The position numbers were made by a program, and so were the translations under genes. Shown in pieces: positions 1 through 8,667 of a stretch of DNA of 64,000 nucleotides; positions within the stretch are counted from its first letter, which is position 1; every line of letters begins with the position of its first letter. The DNA comes from Sphingomonas glacialis. Its GTDB lineage: Bacteria > Pseudomonadota > Alphaproteobacteria > Sphingomonadales > Sphingomonadaceae. The notes under the pieces were generated by a model. It did no database searches, had not been told where the DNA came from, and saw only the letters and a list, made by a program, of their open reading frames with translations. The stretch is taken from contig NZ_RCZC01000008.1 of the NCBI RefSeq assembly GCF_006439055.1, positions 1,494 to 65,493 of the forward strand. The letters run 5' to 3'.

Positions 1-609
1 CTGCCTCGGCAGGAAGAGGTCCTCACGGGGACGAAGGTGGTGTGAGATCGTAATGGCGGCAGCCCTGTTCTTACGAACAAAGGCGTCCAAAAGATTGATC
101 CACGCCGCTTTCTCTTACCCCATCATGGGGCGGCTACGTGCCGACCCCGGAGAGAAGCACGAACCCCGTGTGACGATCTCAAGCTCGGCAGAAAACAGTA
201 TTTGAACTTCGTTGCCTACCAATTCGTCAGACCGGCGCACTCGCGGCGGCGGAAAGTGGCCTGCGCCTGTTGACTCAGGCCGCGATAGAGAAGCCGCCAT
301 TCCGCTTCCCACCGATTGTCGCCGTCCCGCCCTCGGTTGCGAACGCGGGTCGTCTGAAATCGGACTGGCGGCTTTCGCGCGCAAAAGCGGTCGGGCAACG
401 GTCGGCCAAATTTAGCCATTGCCTCGGCAGTCGCCTCGGCGGAAGCCATGGCCTCTGGATGGCCTGGCGGGCGGCGCGACACCAGGGGGGAGGCCCCGGC
501 CTTCGCCGGGGCGACGGTTATGCGTTAGTGCCGTTAACAACCAAATGTCGCCGTTCAGCCCTTGCGTTCGCAGACCCCGTTTTATGGGTTAACGGCCGAA
601 CACCGCAGC
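1..609. other. No supported gene; intergenic or decayed DNA
   Basis: Short open frames exist on both strands, but none has a recognisable motif, a good ribosome binding site or coherent codon use. The first 45 bases could be the tail of a plus-strand gene entering from the left (an open frame ends at a TGA at 43-45), which cannot be tested here. The right part, from about 413 to 533, is one copy of a dispersed palindromic repeat listed separately. Confidence 0.5.
413..533. repeat. Dispersed palindromic repeat, copy 1
   Basis: This stretch aligns with 26307-26422 over about 115 bases, sharing blocks such as GCGGGCGGC, CCGGCCTTCGCCGGGGCGAC and GGTTATGCG in the same order. The right half contains the GGCCTTCGCCGG-type palindrome also found at 57962-58015. 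It lies in the gap downstream of the coiled-coil gene and may help end its transcription. Confidence 0.6.
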
Positions 610-2943
610 TCAGCGCAGGCGTTCGATCGCCTGCGCCAGCGCCACGTACAATTTGCCCATGTCCGACGAGAGCAGCGTCACGCCAAGCGGAGAGCCGTCA
701 CGTTGCGACAGGATCGTCCGCAGCATCGCCTCGAAGTCGTGGATGTAGCGATTGACCTGATCGCGGAACGCCGGGTCCTCGTCGTGCAGCCGCGCGATCT
801 CGCGCGCTTCGCCGGCATCGATCAGCCGCACGGCACGGCGCGTGAAGACGCCGCGATCGCCCTTGAGATAGGCCGACCAGGCACTGTCCGACACATCCAC
901 AGAGAACGCCTTGGCGATGTCGATCGACGCCGAGTTGAGCGATTCGATCAGCAACGAGACGCGGCGCGTCAGCGTATCCTGATCGGCCTTGTCACGCTCC
1001 TGTCGTGCCTCGACCAGCCGGGTCTCGACGATTGCGGTCGAGTCGGCGATCGTCCGCATCTGCTGCGTCAGCCGCTCGGCGACGCGTTCGGCGGCGTCGG
1101 CGGCGGCTTCGGCGGCGGTGCCGATGCTGGCGATCTGGCGATCGAGCGCAATGGCGGTCGCGCGTTCCATCGCGGCGGTGCTTTGTTCTTCGAGCGCTTG
1201 CGCCGCGGCGGGGATGACGCTGGCGAGCGTATCGCGGGCACGGTCGGCAGCGCTGCTCGCAGTGTCGCGCACGCGCAGCAGGGCCTCGACCAACCGCGGC
1301 GCCGCCTCTTCGGCGAAGCGGTGGGTGCGATCGATCGTGTCATCGACCATCTGGCCGAGCGCATCGGCGCGCAGCTCGCCGTCGCTGAGCGTGTCGAGCA
1401 GCGTCCCGGCGAGTTTCTCGACGGTGTCGCGTTGATTGGCGATGACGTGCGCGATCGCCTCGATCGCGTCGTGCGTGCTTTCCGCAGCGGTGACCAGAGC
1501 GAGCAGCTCGGGCTTCGCCTGCGCGACGCCGCGCCGGCTCTCGGCGGTGCGTGCGTCGAGCCGCGTCAGCGCGTCGGGCAGCGTCTCGTCGATCTCGCGC
1601 GCTGCCGCGTCGAGTGCAAGCAGCAGGCGTTCGGTCGTCGCGATGGCGGCGGTCGCCATCGTATCGCCCGTCTGGAGCGCCTCGGTCATCGCATCGGCCG
1701 ATCCGCCGAGCGCGCTGATCGACGCCGCCAGCGCCTGCGCGCGCTGCACGCCCTGCGTGTTGAGATGATCGAACTGCGCGCTCACATGCGTGATGCCCTG
1801 ATCGATATCGCGGACGATCCCGTGGCTGAGATCGCGCTGCTCGCCAAGCCGCGCGGCGACCTGCTCGATCAGATGCTCGATATCGATGATGCGGGCGGCG
1901 AGCCCCTCGGCGCTGTCGTGCGCGGCGCGATCGAGCGCCGCCTGGTTCGTCCCCAGCATCGCGAGCATCGCATCGCCCTGCGCGGCGATGCCCTTGCGGG
2001 CTTCGTCGACCGCATCGGCGGTGCGGCCGAGCAGCGCATCGACCGCATGCGACATGTCGCCGGTGACCTGTTCGAGCCGCGCACCGGCTGTCTCGCTGGT
2101 CGCTTCCATCCGCGTGATGTGGGCGGCGAGCTTCTGCGCGGCGCCGTTGGCGACGGCGTCGGCTTCGCGTCCGCGCTCGGCGAGCGCGTGCAGCTGCGCG
2201 TCGAGCGCGGCCGCATGTTCGCTCGCGGTGACGCCGGTGGCTTTGAGCAACTGCGCAAGGGCATCGGTTTCACCCTGCGCGCGCGGCAGCAGCGCGAGCA
2301 GGACTTCGAGTCGCGTATGCGCCTGGTCGGCGGCGGTCGCGAGCGTCGCCGCATGGGCGTCGGCATGTTCGACCTGCGCGACGAGGCCCGACCCGACGCT
2401 CGCCAGCCGCGTGGCGGCGGCATCGCCGAGCGCCATCAGCGCGTTGGTCTGTTCGGCGAGATTGGCGCGGTGCCTCTCGATGTTGTGGCCGAGCAGCGCG
2501 ACGCTGCGTTCGAGGCTGGCGGCTTCCGCGCGCATCGCGTGCGCGGTGATGCCGAAGCGCTTCGCCTCGGCGCGACTGGTCCGCAAGGCGAGCAGCAACA
2601 CGATGCCGATCAGCGCGGGTGGCACGCACAGGCTGGCGATGAAGCTGGTGAGTGCAGGCGCGGAGAGATCGGCCAGGCTGGTCCACGACGCGGCGAGCAT
2701 TCCCCCGATCCAGACGAGCGACACGGCACCGCCAAGCAGCGCGGGCCACGGCCGCGGGTACCGCATCGGCCCGAACGCGTCTTCGTCCTCGATCCCGTCT
2801 TCGAACATATGGGTCAGCGCGATCGGTTCCTCATAGGAGCGGGCCAGGGGTTCGGCCGCAGCGGCGCTGTCGCGCGCTTCGCCCGATGACGCGGCACCGT
2901 TCGGCCGCAAGTCTATGATCCGCGAACCCCCGTTCATGTCCAT
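610..2943 (-). CDS. Large membrane-anchored coiled-coil protein of unknown function
   Basis: The product is 777 aa from the ATG at 2943; an in-frame upstream extension to 3042 would run into the divergent Hpt-like gene and is rejected. After a disordered acidic N-terminus of about 60 residues there are two hydrophobic helices (about residues 66-86 and 95-115). Roughly 600 residues of Ala-, Glu-, Arg- and Asp-rich heptad-like sequence follow, read as a long coiled coil, with a more globular C-terminus. No catalytic motif was recognised. It is divergent from the Hpt-like/kinase-like cluster, and the roughly 77-base gap presumably holds both promoters. The layout resembles a cytoplasmic scaffold tethered to the inner membrane; a link to signalling or cell organisation is inferred from position only. 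Confidence 0.8.
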   Translation of the reverse strand: MDMNGGSRIIDLRPNGAASSGEARDSAAAAEPLARSYEEPIALTHMFEDGIEDEDAFGPMRYPRPWPALLGGAVSLVWIGGMLAASWTSLADLSAPALTSFIASLCVPPALIGIVLLLALRTSRAEAKRFGITAHAMRAEAASLERSVALLGHNIERHRANLAEQTNALMALGDAAATRLASVGSGLVAQVEHADAHAATLATAADQAHTRLEVLLALLPRAQGETDALAQLLKATGVTASEHAAALDAQLHALAERGREADAVANGAAQKLAAHITRMEATSETAGARLEQVTGDMSHAVDALLGRTADAVDEARKGIAAQGDAMLAMLGTNQAALDRAAHDSAEGLAARIIDIEHLIEQVAARLGEQRDLSHGIVRDIDQGITHVSAQFDHLNTQGVQRAQALAASISALGGSADAMTEALQTGDTMATAAIATTERLLLALDAAAREIDETLPDALTRLDARTAESRRGVAQAKPELLALVTAAESTHDAIEAIAHVIANQRDTVEKLAGTLLDTLSDGELRADALGQMVDDTIDRTHRFAEEAAPRLVEALLRVRDTASSAADRARDTLASVIPAAAQALEEQSTAAMERATAIALDRQIASIGTAAEAAADAAERVAERLTQQMRTIADSTAIVETRLVEARQERDKADQDTLTRRVSLLIESLNSASIDIAKAFSVDVSDSAWSAYLKGDRGVFTRRAVRLIDAGEAREIARLHDEDPAFRDQVNRYIHDFEAMLRTILSQRDGSPLGVTLLSSDMGKLYVALAQAIERLR

Positions 2944-3020
2944 GTGTTTACCACGATTATGCCGCGCGCAAAGCGAATAGCGAAACCTTGGCTTAACCGC
3001 TCGTTCGCTATGTGGGGGGC

Positions 3021-3314
3021 ATGGCCTATGATCCCGGTGCAATCGATGCGACGTTGGCGGCGGCAGTGGGCGACGAGCCCGCGCTGATCGCCGAACTGCG
3101 TGCAGCCTTTCTCGACAGCGTTCGGCACGGTCTCGACGCGCTCGAGGCGGCGCGTGGCGACGCGGCGTGGCGCGCCGCGGCGTTCCGGCTGCGTGGGCTC
3201 GCGGCGAGTTTCGGCGCGGTGCGGCTGATGGCGATCGCGACCGAGGCGGCCGAGGCGGAGGCGCACGACGCCGCGCTGCTGCGCCGGCTGCGCCGCGCGG
3301 TCGACCGGCTGTAA
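3021..3314 (+). CDS. Hpt-domain-like protein lacking the phosphoacceptor histidine
   Basis: This 97-aa protein has the length and helical pattern of a histidine phosphotransfer (Hpt) domain. The Hpt signature is normally A-H-x-L-K-G; here it reads A-F-R-L-R-G-L-A-A-S-F-G, with Phe55 (TTC at 3183-3185) where the phosphorylated His belongs. The following residues (SFGA, then RLMAIATEAAEAE) match the rest of the Hpt helix well, so the fold is probably kept. An ATG at 3021 and a GTG at 3012 are both possible starts; the ATG is preferred. It is first in a tight plus-strand cluster with a membrane protein, a DUF2336 protein and a kinase-like protein that also lacks its His. It may be a binding module rather than a phosphotransferase. 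Confidence 0.75.
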   Translation: MAYDPGAIDATLAAAVGDEPALIAELRAAFLDSVRHGLDALEAARGDAAWRAAAFRLRGLAASFGAVRLMAIATEAAEAEAHDAALLRRLRRAVDRL

Positions 3315-3363
3315 CCCGTCACGGGCTTTGCCTTAAGCGCGCTAAGGCCGTAACAGCCCAGCG

Positions 3364-4524
3364 ATGCTGGCTGGACTGATTTTTGCAACCGAAGATGCCG
3401 ATGACCGGATGGGCGTGCTCGCGGCGACCTTGCCGTTCGGCGGGCTGACGCTGATCGAGTTTCAGGCGCGCCTGCTCGCCACCGCGGGCGCGACGCAGAT
3501 CATCCTGATCGTCGCGCGAATGACCCCGGAATTGCTCGGTGCGATCAGCCGGATCGGGCGGCGCGGCGTCTCGGTCGATGCGGTGCGCACCGCGGCCGAG
3601 GCAATCGAGAAGCTCCACCCTCTCGCGCGTGTGCTCGTCGTGGCGGACGGGGTGGTGACGACGGGCGATGTCGTTCAGGCGATCGCGGTGATGCCGCACG
3701 ACACCTTGCTCGTCACCGACGAGGGCAACCCGCATTACGAGCGCGTCGGCGCCGACACCGCCTGGGCCGGGCTTGCTTTGCTCGACGGCAAGCGCGTTGC
3801 CGAAGTCGCGGCCTTGCCGCGCGACTATGATTTTCAATCGACGCTGCTGCGCGTCGCGGCGCAGGGCGGCGCCGATCAGGTGCATCTCGATTCGCACATG
3901 GCGGTCTCGCACGGGATCGAACGCAGCGCGCAGGCGCTGGCGCGGCGTGGGAACGGGATGGTCGCCGCGCTGGTCGCCAAGCCGCTGCGCTGGGCCGATC
4001 GCTATCTGCTCGCGCCGCTGGTCCGATTTGCGCTGCCGCCGCTGATGGCGCGCAGCGTGCCGACGCTCGGGCTGATGGCGGCGGGCGGCGCGGTCGCGAT
4101 CGGGGGATTCGCGACTTTGCTGTCGGGCCATGCCGCGATCGGCATGGGCGTCGTCTGCTTGGCGATCGTGATCGCGACGGTGTCGGCGGCGATCGCCTGG
4201 GTCCGCGACGAAGCCGATCTGGCGCAGGTCGCCGATCGCGCCAAGGCCGGGATCGCTGCGCTCGGGGCGCTGTTGGTCGGCTATCGCGCGGAAGCGCCGG
4301 CGGGAATGATCCTCGCGGTCGCGCTGGTGATTGCGGGCGCCTTGCTCGAGCGCGCTGCCGATCCGGCGCTGCAGCGGCGCTGGTGGGCGAGCCCTGCCGC
4401 CTATCCGGTCGTGCTGTTCGTCCTGCTCGTGCTCGGCCAGCCGCTGCTCGCGCTCGGCGCGGCGGGGCTCTATGCCGCCGGGACGCTCGCCGCCGCCATT
4501 GAGGGCTTTCGTCAAAAGCCTTAG
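3364..4524 (+). CDS. Membrane protein with nucleotidyltransferase-like N-terminus
   Basis: The product is 386 aa. Residues 1 to about 200 look like a Rossmann-type sugar-nucleotide or MobA-like nucleotidyltransferase fold: alternating strands and helices, an early FGG-L-T-LIEFQ-RLL-AGA segment and a later LVVADGVV strand. The usual N-terminal glycine-rich nucleotide loop is not obvious, so activity is doubtful. Residues about 215-380 hold five or six hydrophobic helices. Fusions of nucleotidyltransferase and CDP-alcohol transferase domains exist in phospholipid synthesis, but I do not see the CDP-alcohol motif, so no function is assigned. It starts 49 bases after the Hpt-like gene and ends 36 bases before the DUF2336 gene, suggesting co-transcription. 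Confidence 0.7.
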   Translation: MLAGLIFATEDADDRMGVLAATLPFGGLTLIEFQARLLATAGATQIILIVARMTPELLGAISRIGRRGVSVDAVRTAAEAIEKLHPLARVLVVADGVVTTGDVVQAIAVMPHDTLLVTDEGNPHYERVGADTAWAGLALLDGKRVAEVAALPRDYDFQSTLLRVAAQGGADQVHLDSHMAVSHGIERSAQALARRGNGMVAALVAKPLRWADRYLLAPLVRFALPPLMARSVPTLGLMAAGGAVAIGGFATLLSGHAAIGMGVVCLAIVIATVSAAIAWVRDEADLAQVADRAKAGIAALGALLVGYRAEAPAGMILAVALVIAGALLERAADPALQRRWWASPAAYPVVLFVLLVLGQPLLALGAAGLYAAGTLAAAIEGFRQKP

Positions 4525-4560
4525 CTTGGCTTTAACGACAACCCCCTAGATGCTGGACGC

Positions 4561-5670
4561 ATGTCGATCGAACGTCGCGACATCGATGACGGCGCCCAAG
4601 GGGGCGCCATGGCGCTGCTCGCCCGGGCGGCGGCGGCGGACTGCCGTGTCGATGTGCGGCTGCGCGGTGCGATCGACGATTTCTATCTCGCCGATCAGGC
4701 GCGGCTCGACGACCGCACGCGCCTCGCGATGCGGCGCGTGCTCGGCGATCTCGCGGTTGGCGTTGAAACGGCGCTGCGACGCCATGCTGCGCGTTTGCTG
4801 TCGGCACGCGCGGTGCCGCACCTTGCTGACGCGTTAGCCACCGAATCGCCCGCGACGCTTGATCGGCTTTTCGGCTCGGGGCTGCTGCGCGATCCCGATC
4901 TGATGCGCGAACTGTTCGGCCGGGTGCGGCAGGATCTGCTTGCCGACGCGTTGCCGAGCGAATCGCCCGAGGATCCCGATCGCGCCAGCCTGTTGCCGCG
5001 GCTGGTCGCCGTGCCCGATAGTGTGGTTGCCGCGGGGGCGATGGCGCTGCTGTCGGCCGAAAGCCGGCGGCGAATCCCGCTGGCGCCTGGCCAGCTCGCC
5101 TCGACCGAATTGCCCGCCGAACTGCACCATCGCCTCGTCTGGTGGGTCGCGGCGGTCTTGCGCGAACGCTTCGGCACCGGCGCACCTGATGCGCTGGCGC
5201 AGCTCGATCGGGCGCTCGCCGAGGCCGCGCTGCGCAGCATCGCCGCGCATGACGAGGGCGACCGGCTCGAAGCGGTCGCGCTCCGACTTGCCGCCGCGCT
5301 CGATCCGCAGGCGGACGAGTTTGCCGGGTTGCTGGTCGAAGCGCTTGCCGATCGGCGCCTTGCCTTGTTCATTGCGCTGCTCGCCCATGCGATGGGGATC
5401 GATTATGCCGATGCGCGCGAGATCGTGCTCGATCCCGGCGCCGAGCGGCTGTGGCTGTTGCTGCGCGCGCTCGAGCTCGACCGCGAATCGATCGCGCGAA
5501 TCGGGCTGGCGCTCAGCGAGGCCGACCCCGCGCGCGATCTCGACCGCTTCGCCGATGCGCTCGACGAGATCGCCGCGATCGATCCGGTGCTGGCGCGCCA
5601 GGCGCTCGCGCCGCTGCTGCTCCACCGCGATTATCGCGCTGCGCTGGTTGCGCTAGGACGCGGGCGATGA
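4561..5670 (+). CDS. DUF2336 domain-containing protein
   Basis: This 369-aa protein is rich in Ala, Leu, Arg and Asp and consists of predicted helical repeats. Segments such as TLDRLFGSGLLRDPDLM and DSVVAAGAMALLSAES match the DUF2336 pattern of alphaproteobacteria, a family of unknown biochemical function. There is no signal peptide or membrane segment, so it is probably cytosolic. Its last codon overlaps the ATG of the kinase-like gene by four bases (ATGA at 5667-5670), implying translational coupling and a shared role with that signalling protein. Confidence 0.8.
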   Translation: MSIERRDIDDGAQGGAMALLARAAAADCRVDVRLRGAIDDFYLADQARLDDRTRLAMRRVLGDLAVGVETALRRHAARLLSARAVPHLADALATESPATLDRLFGSGLLRDPDLMRELFGRVRQDLLADALPSESPEDPDRASLLPRLVAVPDSVVAAGAMALLSAESRRRIPLAPGQLASTELPAELHHRLVWWVAAVLRERFGTGAPDALAQLDRALAEAALRSIAAHDEGDRLEAVALRLAAALDPQADEFAGLLVEALADRRLALFIALLAHAMGIDYADAREIVLDPGAERLWLLLRALELDRESIARIGLALSEADPARDLDRFADALDEIAAIDPVLARQALAPLLLHRDYRAALVALGRGR

Positions 5671-7052
5671 ACGTGAACGATCCGATGTTGCCGCCGGTGC
5701 GGGGGCTGATCGACCGCGACGGTCGCCTGGTCGAGGCCGACCAGCGGCTCTACGATTTGAATGCGCGAGCCGGCGGTGCGATCGGACTGCCGCTGGCGAT
5801 CCCGCAGATCGCCACGCTGGTGCATCTCGCACAGCGGCTCGGCATCCTCATCTCGCGCGGCGTCGTCGCGGCCGATGGCGACGACGATCTCGAACTGTGG
5901 GTGCGCGCGCAGCCCGAGACCGGGCCGAGCCGGGCGACGGGTGGCGTGCGCCTCACGATCACCGGCTGGCGCGCGCGTGCGCCCTGGTATCCCGGCGATA
6001 TCGCCAATGACCGCGCGAGCGATTTCCTGCGCAGCCAGGCCGACTGGCTGTGGGAGACCGACAGTGCGCTGCGGCTGACCTTCCTGTCGATCAGCGCGGG
6101 CGTCGAGTACGGCTTCGACGCCGGGGCGCTGCTCGGGCATCCGCTGACGCGACTGTTCATCCTGGGCGAGAGCGATGGCGGGGCGTTTCCGATCCTGGGC
6201 GGGCTCGCCTTGCAGCAGCGCTTCGACGATCAGCCCGCGACGATCCGCGATACCGGGCGACCCGTCCGGCTCTCTGCCACGTCGCGCACCGATGCGAGCG
6301 GCGCCTTTGCGGGGTTCGTCGGCGCGACGCAGATGCTCGACGCGGCGCCCGCGCCCGAACCCACACCGAGCAGCGACGCCACGATCAGCGCCTTTGCCGA
6401 GCGGCTCGATCAGGCGTTGCGGCTGCCGCTCGACCGGATCATCGCCAATGCCGACAGCATTCACGACCAGTCCGAGGGGCCGCTGCGCCAGGATTATGCC
6501 GATTACGCCGCCGATATCGCGAGCGCGGGGCGGCATCTGAAGGGGCTGGTCGACGATCTGGTCGATCTCCAGGCGATCGAGCGTCCCGACTTTGCCGTCC
6601 TTCACGAGCCGGTCGATCTGGCCGACGTCGCGCGGCGTGCTGCGGGCTTGCTGCAGGTTCGCGCGAGCGAGGCGCGGGTGCGGATCGATCGCCCGGCGTT
6701 CGGCGAGACGCTGGCGGCGACGGGCGAATTCCGGCGCGCGCTGCAGATTCTCGTCAATCTGATCGGCAATGCGGTGCGCTATTCGCCAGCCGACGGGATG
6801 GTGTGGGTCCGCGCCGAGCGCGAGGGGGCGGTCGCCGCGGTGATCGTCGCCGATCAGGGCAAGGGCATCGCGCTCGACGACCAGGCGCGGATTTTCGAGA
6901 AATTCGAGCGTGTCGATCCGCGCGAAGCCGGTGGCAGCGGACTCGGGCTCTATATCGCGCGGCGGTTGGCGCGCGCGATGGGGGGCGATGTTACGGTCGA
7001 TTCGGCGCCGGGGCAGGGGGCGCGCTTCGTGTTCACGCTTCCGGCGGCTTAG
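5667..7052 (+). CDS. PAS/histidine-kinase-like protein without the H-box histidine
   Basis: The product is 461 aa. Residues about 115-225 resemble a PAS domain (FLRSQADWLWETD at its start). Residues about 240-310 are the dimerisation/phosphotransfer region and residues about 340-460 a HATPase_c domain with N box (LVNLIGNAVRYS), G1 box (DQGKG) and G2 box (GGSGLGLYIARRLA). The H box, normally H-E-L-R-T-P-L, reads Q249-A-L-R-L-P-L, with CAG at 6411-6413, so the phosphorylated His is replaced by Gln while ATP-binding motifs are intact. There is no membrane segment. Caulobacter DivL is a known kinase relative without the His. It is last in its cluster and ends before a strong palindrome. Confidence 0.85.
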   Translation: MNVNDPMLPPVRGLIDRDGRLVEADQRLYDLNARAGGAIGLPLAIPQIATLVHLAQRLGILISRGVVAADGDDDLELWVRAQPETGPSRATGGVRLTITGWRARAPWYPGDIANDRASDFLRSQADWLWETDSALRLTFLSISAGVEYGFDAGALLGHPLTRLFILGESDGGAFPILGGLALQQRFDDQPATIRDTGRPVRLSATSRTDASGAFAGFVGATQMLDAAPAPEPTPSSDATISAFAERLDQALRLPLDRIIANADSIHDQSEGPLRQDYADYAADIASAGRHLKGLVDDLVDLQAIERPDFAVLHEPVDLADVARRAAGLLQVRASEARVRIDRPAFGETLAATGEFRRALQILVNLIGNAVRYSPADGMVWVRAEREGAVAAVIVADQGKGIALDDQARIFEKFERVDPREAGGSGLGLYIARRLARAMGGDVTVDSAPGQGARFVFTLPAA

Positions 7053-7061
7053 GGCCTAGAC

Positions 7062-7155
7062 GTCACCCCGGCCTTGTGCCGGGGTCTACCGTGCCGCGCG
7101 TTCTACGCAGCCAGCGCGCGCATCCCAGTGGGCCCCGGCACAAGGCCGGGGTGAC
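7062..7155. terminator. Long perfect inverted repeat between convergent genes
   Basis: The 23-base arms at 7062-7084 and 7133-7155 are perfect complements (GTCACCCCGGCC... against ...GGCCGGGGTGAC) around a 48-base loop. It sits between the stop of the kinase-like gene and the end of the minus-strand gltA pair, so it could act as a bidirectional terminator, but there is no clear T tract. It belongs to the CCCCGGC-type palindromes also seen at 26307-26422 and 57962-58015. Confidence 0.6.
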
Positions 7156-7170
7156 GGTATAGGGAGCGCC

Positions 7171-7365
7171 TCAGCGGCGCGCCCACCAGATCAGCCCGGC
7201 GCCCGCGAGCCCGACGATCGCGCCGTAGAGCACCCAGCTGCCCTGTTTGAGCATGAAGCTCGAGGCCGGCCACAGGATGAGCCCGGCCCCCTGGCCTGCG
7301 AACAGCAGGCCGAATGCGAGGATCAAGACGCCCGCCACCAGGGCGAGCGTCTTGACCGCGCTCAC
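7171..7365 (-). CDS. Small two-helix membrane protein
   Basis: The 64-aa product has two hydrophobic helices (about residues 5-24 and 44-61) joined by a short loop, and it ends in WWARR, consistent with an inner-membrane protein with both ends in the cytoplasm. Its ATG overlaps the end of gltA by four bases, so it is probably co-expressed with citrate synthase. I do not recognise a characterised family. Confidence 0.7.
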   Translation of the reverse strand: MSAVKTLALVAGVLILAFGLLFAGQGAGLILWPASSFMLKQGSWVLYGAIVGLAGAGLIWWARR

Positions 7366-8648
7366 TTACGGTCGGCCAGCGGCACGAAGTCGCGCTGCGT
7401 CGGGCCGGTGTACAGCTGACGCGGACGGCCGATCTTCTGCTCGGGATCCGAGATCATCTCGTTCCACTGCGCGACCCAGCCGACGGTGCGGGCGAGCGCG
7501 AACAGTGCGGTGAACATCGTCGTCGGGAAGCCGATCGCCGAGAGGATCACGCCCGAATAGAAATCGACGTTCGGGAACAGTTTCTTCTCGATGAAGTACG
7601 GATCGCTCAGCGCCATTTCCTCGAGCGCGATCGCGACGTCGAACACCGGATCGGTCACGCCGAGCTCGCCAAGCACTTCGCGCACGGTCTGCTGCATCAC
7701 GGTCGCGCGCGGATCGTAGTTCTTATAGACGCGGTGACCGAAGCCCATCAGGCGGAACGGATCGTTCTTGTCCTTGGCGCGCGCGATATATTCGGGGATG
7801 CGGTCGACGGTGCCGATCTCGCGCAGCATGTTGAGCGCCGCTTCATTGGCGCCGCCATGCGCCGGGCCCCACAGGCAGGCGATGCCCGCCGCGATGCACG
7901 CGAACGGATTGGCGCCCGACGAACCCGCGAGACGGACGGTCGAGGTCGACGCGTTCTGCTCGTGATCGGCGTGGAGGATGAAGATGCGGTCCATCGCCTT
8001 TTCGACGACGGGGTTCACGACGTACTCTTCCGCCGGAACGCCGAAGGTCATCTGCAGGAAGTTGCCAGTGTAGCTGAGGTTGTTCTTCGGCGACATGAAC
8101 GGCTGGCCGATCGAGTATTTATACGCCATCGCGGCGATCGTCGGCATCTTCGCGATGAGGCGATGGCTCGCGATCATGCGCTGCTGCGGATCGGTGATGT
8201 CGGCCGAATCCTGGTAGAAGGCCGAGAGCGCGCCGACGACGCCGCACATGATCGCCATCGGATGCGCATCACGACGGAAGCCGCGATAGAAGGTCGCGAG
8301 CTGCTCGTGCAGCATCGTGTGGCGGCTGATCGTGTAGCTGAACTTGTCGAGCTCGTCCTTGGTCGGCAGTTCGCCGTTGAGGAGGAGGTGGCAGACCTCC
8401 ATGAAGCTCGACTTCTCGGCGAGCTGGCCGATCGGGTAGCCGCGATGGAGCAGCACGCCCTCGTCGCCGTCGATATAGGTGATCGCCGAGTCGCACGACG
8501 CGGTCGAGGTGAAGCCCGGATCGTAGGTGAACATACCCGTTTGCGCGTAGAGCTTGCGGATATCGATCACATCGGGGCCGACGCTGCCCGACAAGACCTT
8601 GAGATCGAGGTCCTTGCCTGCGGCGTTCAGCTTGACGGAGTCAGTCAT
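7362..8648 (-). CDS. gltA: Citrate synthase
   Basis: Condenses oxaloacetate and acetyl-CoA to citrate, the entry step of the TCA cycle, in the cytosol. The 428-aa length fits the hexameric type II enzymes of Gram-negative bacteria. The catalytic triad is visible: His264 in GPAHGGANEA, His305 in GFGHRVYKNYDPRA and Asp362 in FPNVDFYSG. The start is the ATG at 8648, 19 bases after the end of gltX on the same strand, and a four-base overlap follows with a small membrane protein gene, so gltX, gltA and the small gene probably form one operon. Confidence 0.97.
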   Translation of the reverse strand: MTDSVKLNAAGKDLDLKVLSGSVGPDVIDIRKLYAQTGMFTYDPGFTSTASCDSAITYIDGDEGVLLHRGYPIGQLAEKSSFMEVCHLLLNGELPTKDELDKFSYTISRHTMLHEQLATFYRGFRRDAHPMAIMCGVVGALSAFYQDSADITDPQQRMIASHRLIAKMPTIAAMAYKYSIGQPFMSPKNNLSYTGNFLQMTFGVPAEEYVVNPVVEKAMDRIFILHADHEQNASTSTVRLAGSSGANPFACIAAGIACLWGPAHGGANEAALNMLREIGTVDRIPEYIARAKDKNDPFRLMGFGHRVYKNYDPRATVMQQTVREVLGELGVTDPVFDVAIALEEMALSDPYFIEKKLFPNVDFYSGVILSAIGFPTTMFTALFALARTVGWVAQWNEMISDPEQKIGRPRQLYTGPTQRDFVPLADRK

Positions 8649-8667
8649 CGGTGGTCCTTTCGAAAAC

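Noticed and set aside
562..2889. Plus-strand open frame of 775 codons opposite the coiled-coil gene
   Set aside because: Its Arg/Asp/Gly-rich translation is what high-GC antisense produces; the minus-strand protein has membrane helices and heptads.
4521..4535. TTAG-N7-TTAA before the DUF2336 gene as a CtrA site
   Set aside because: One half-site is imperfect and overlaps the stop codon of the previous gene; chance is likely.
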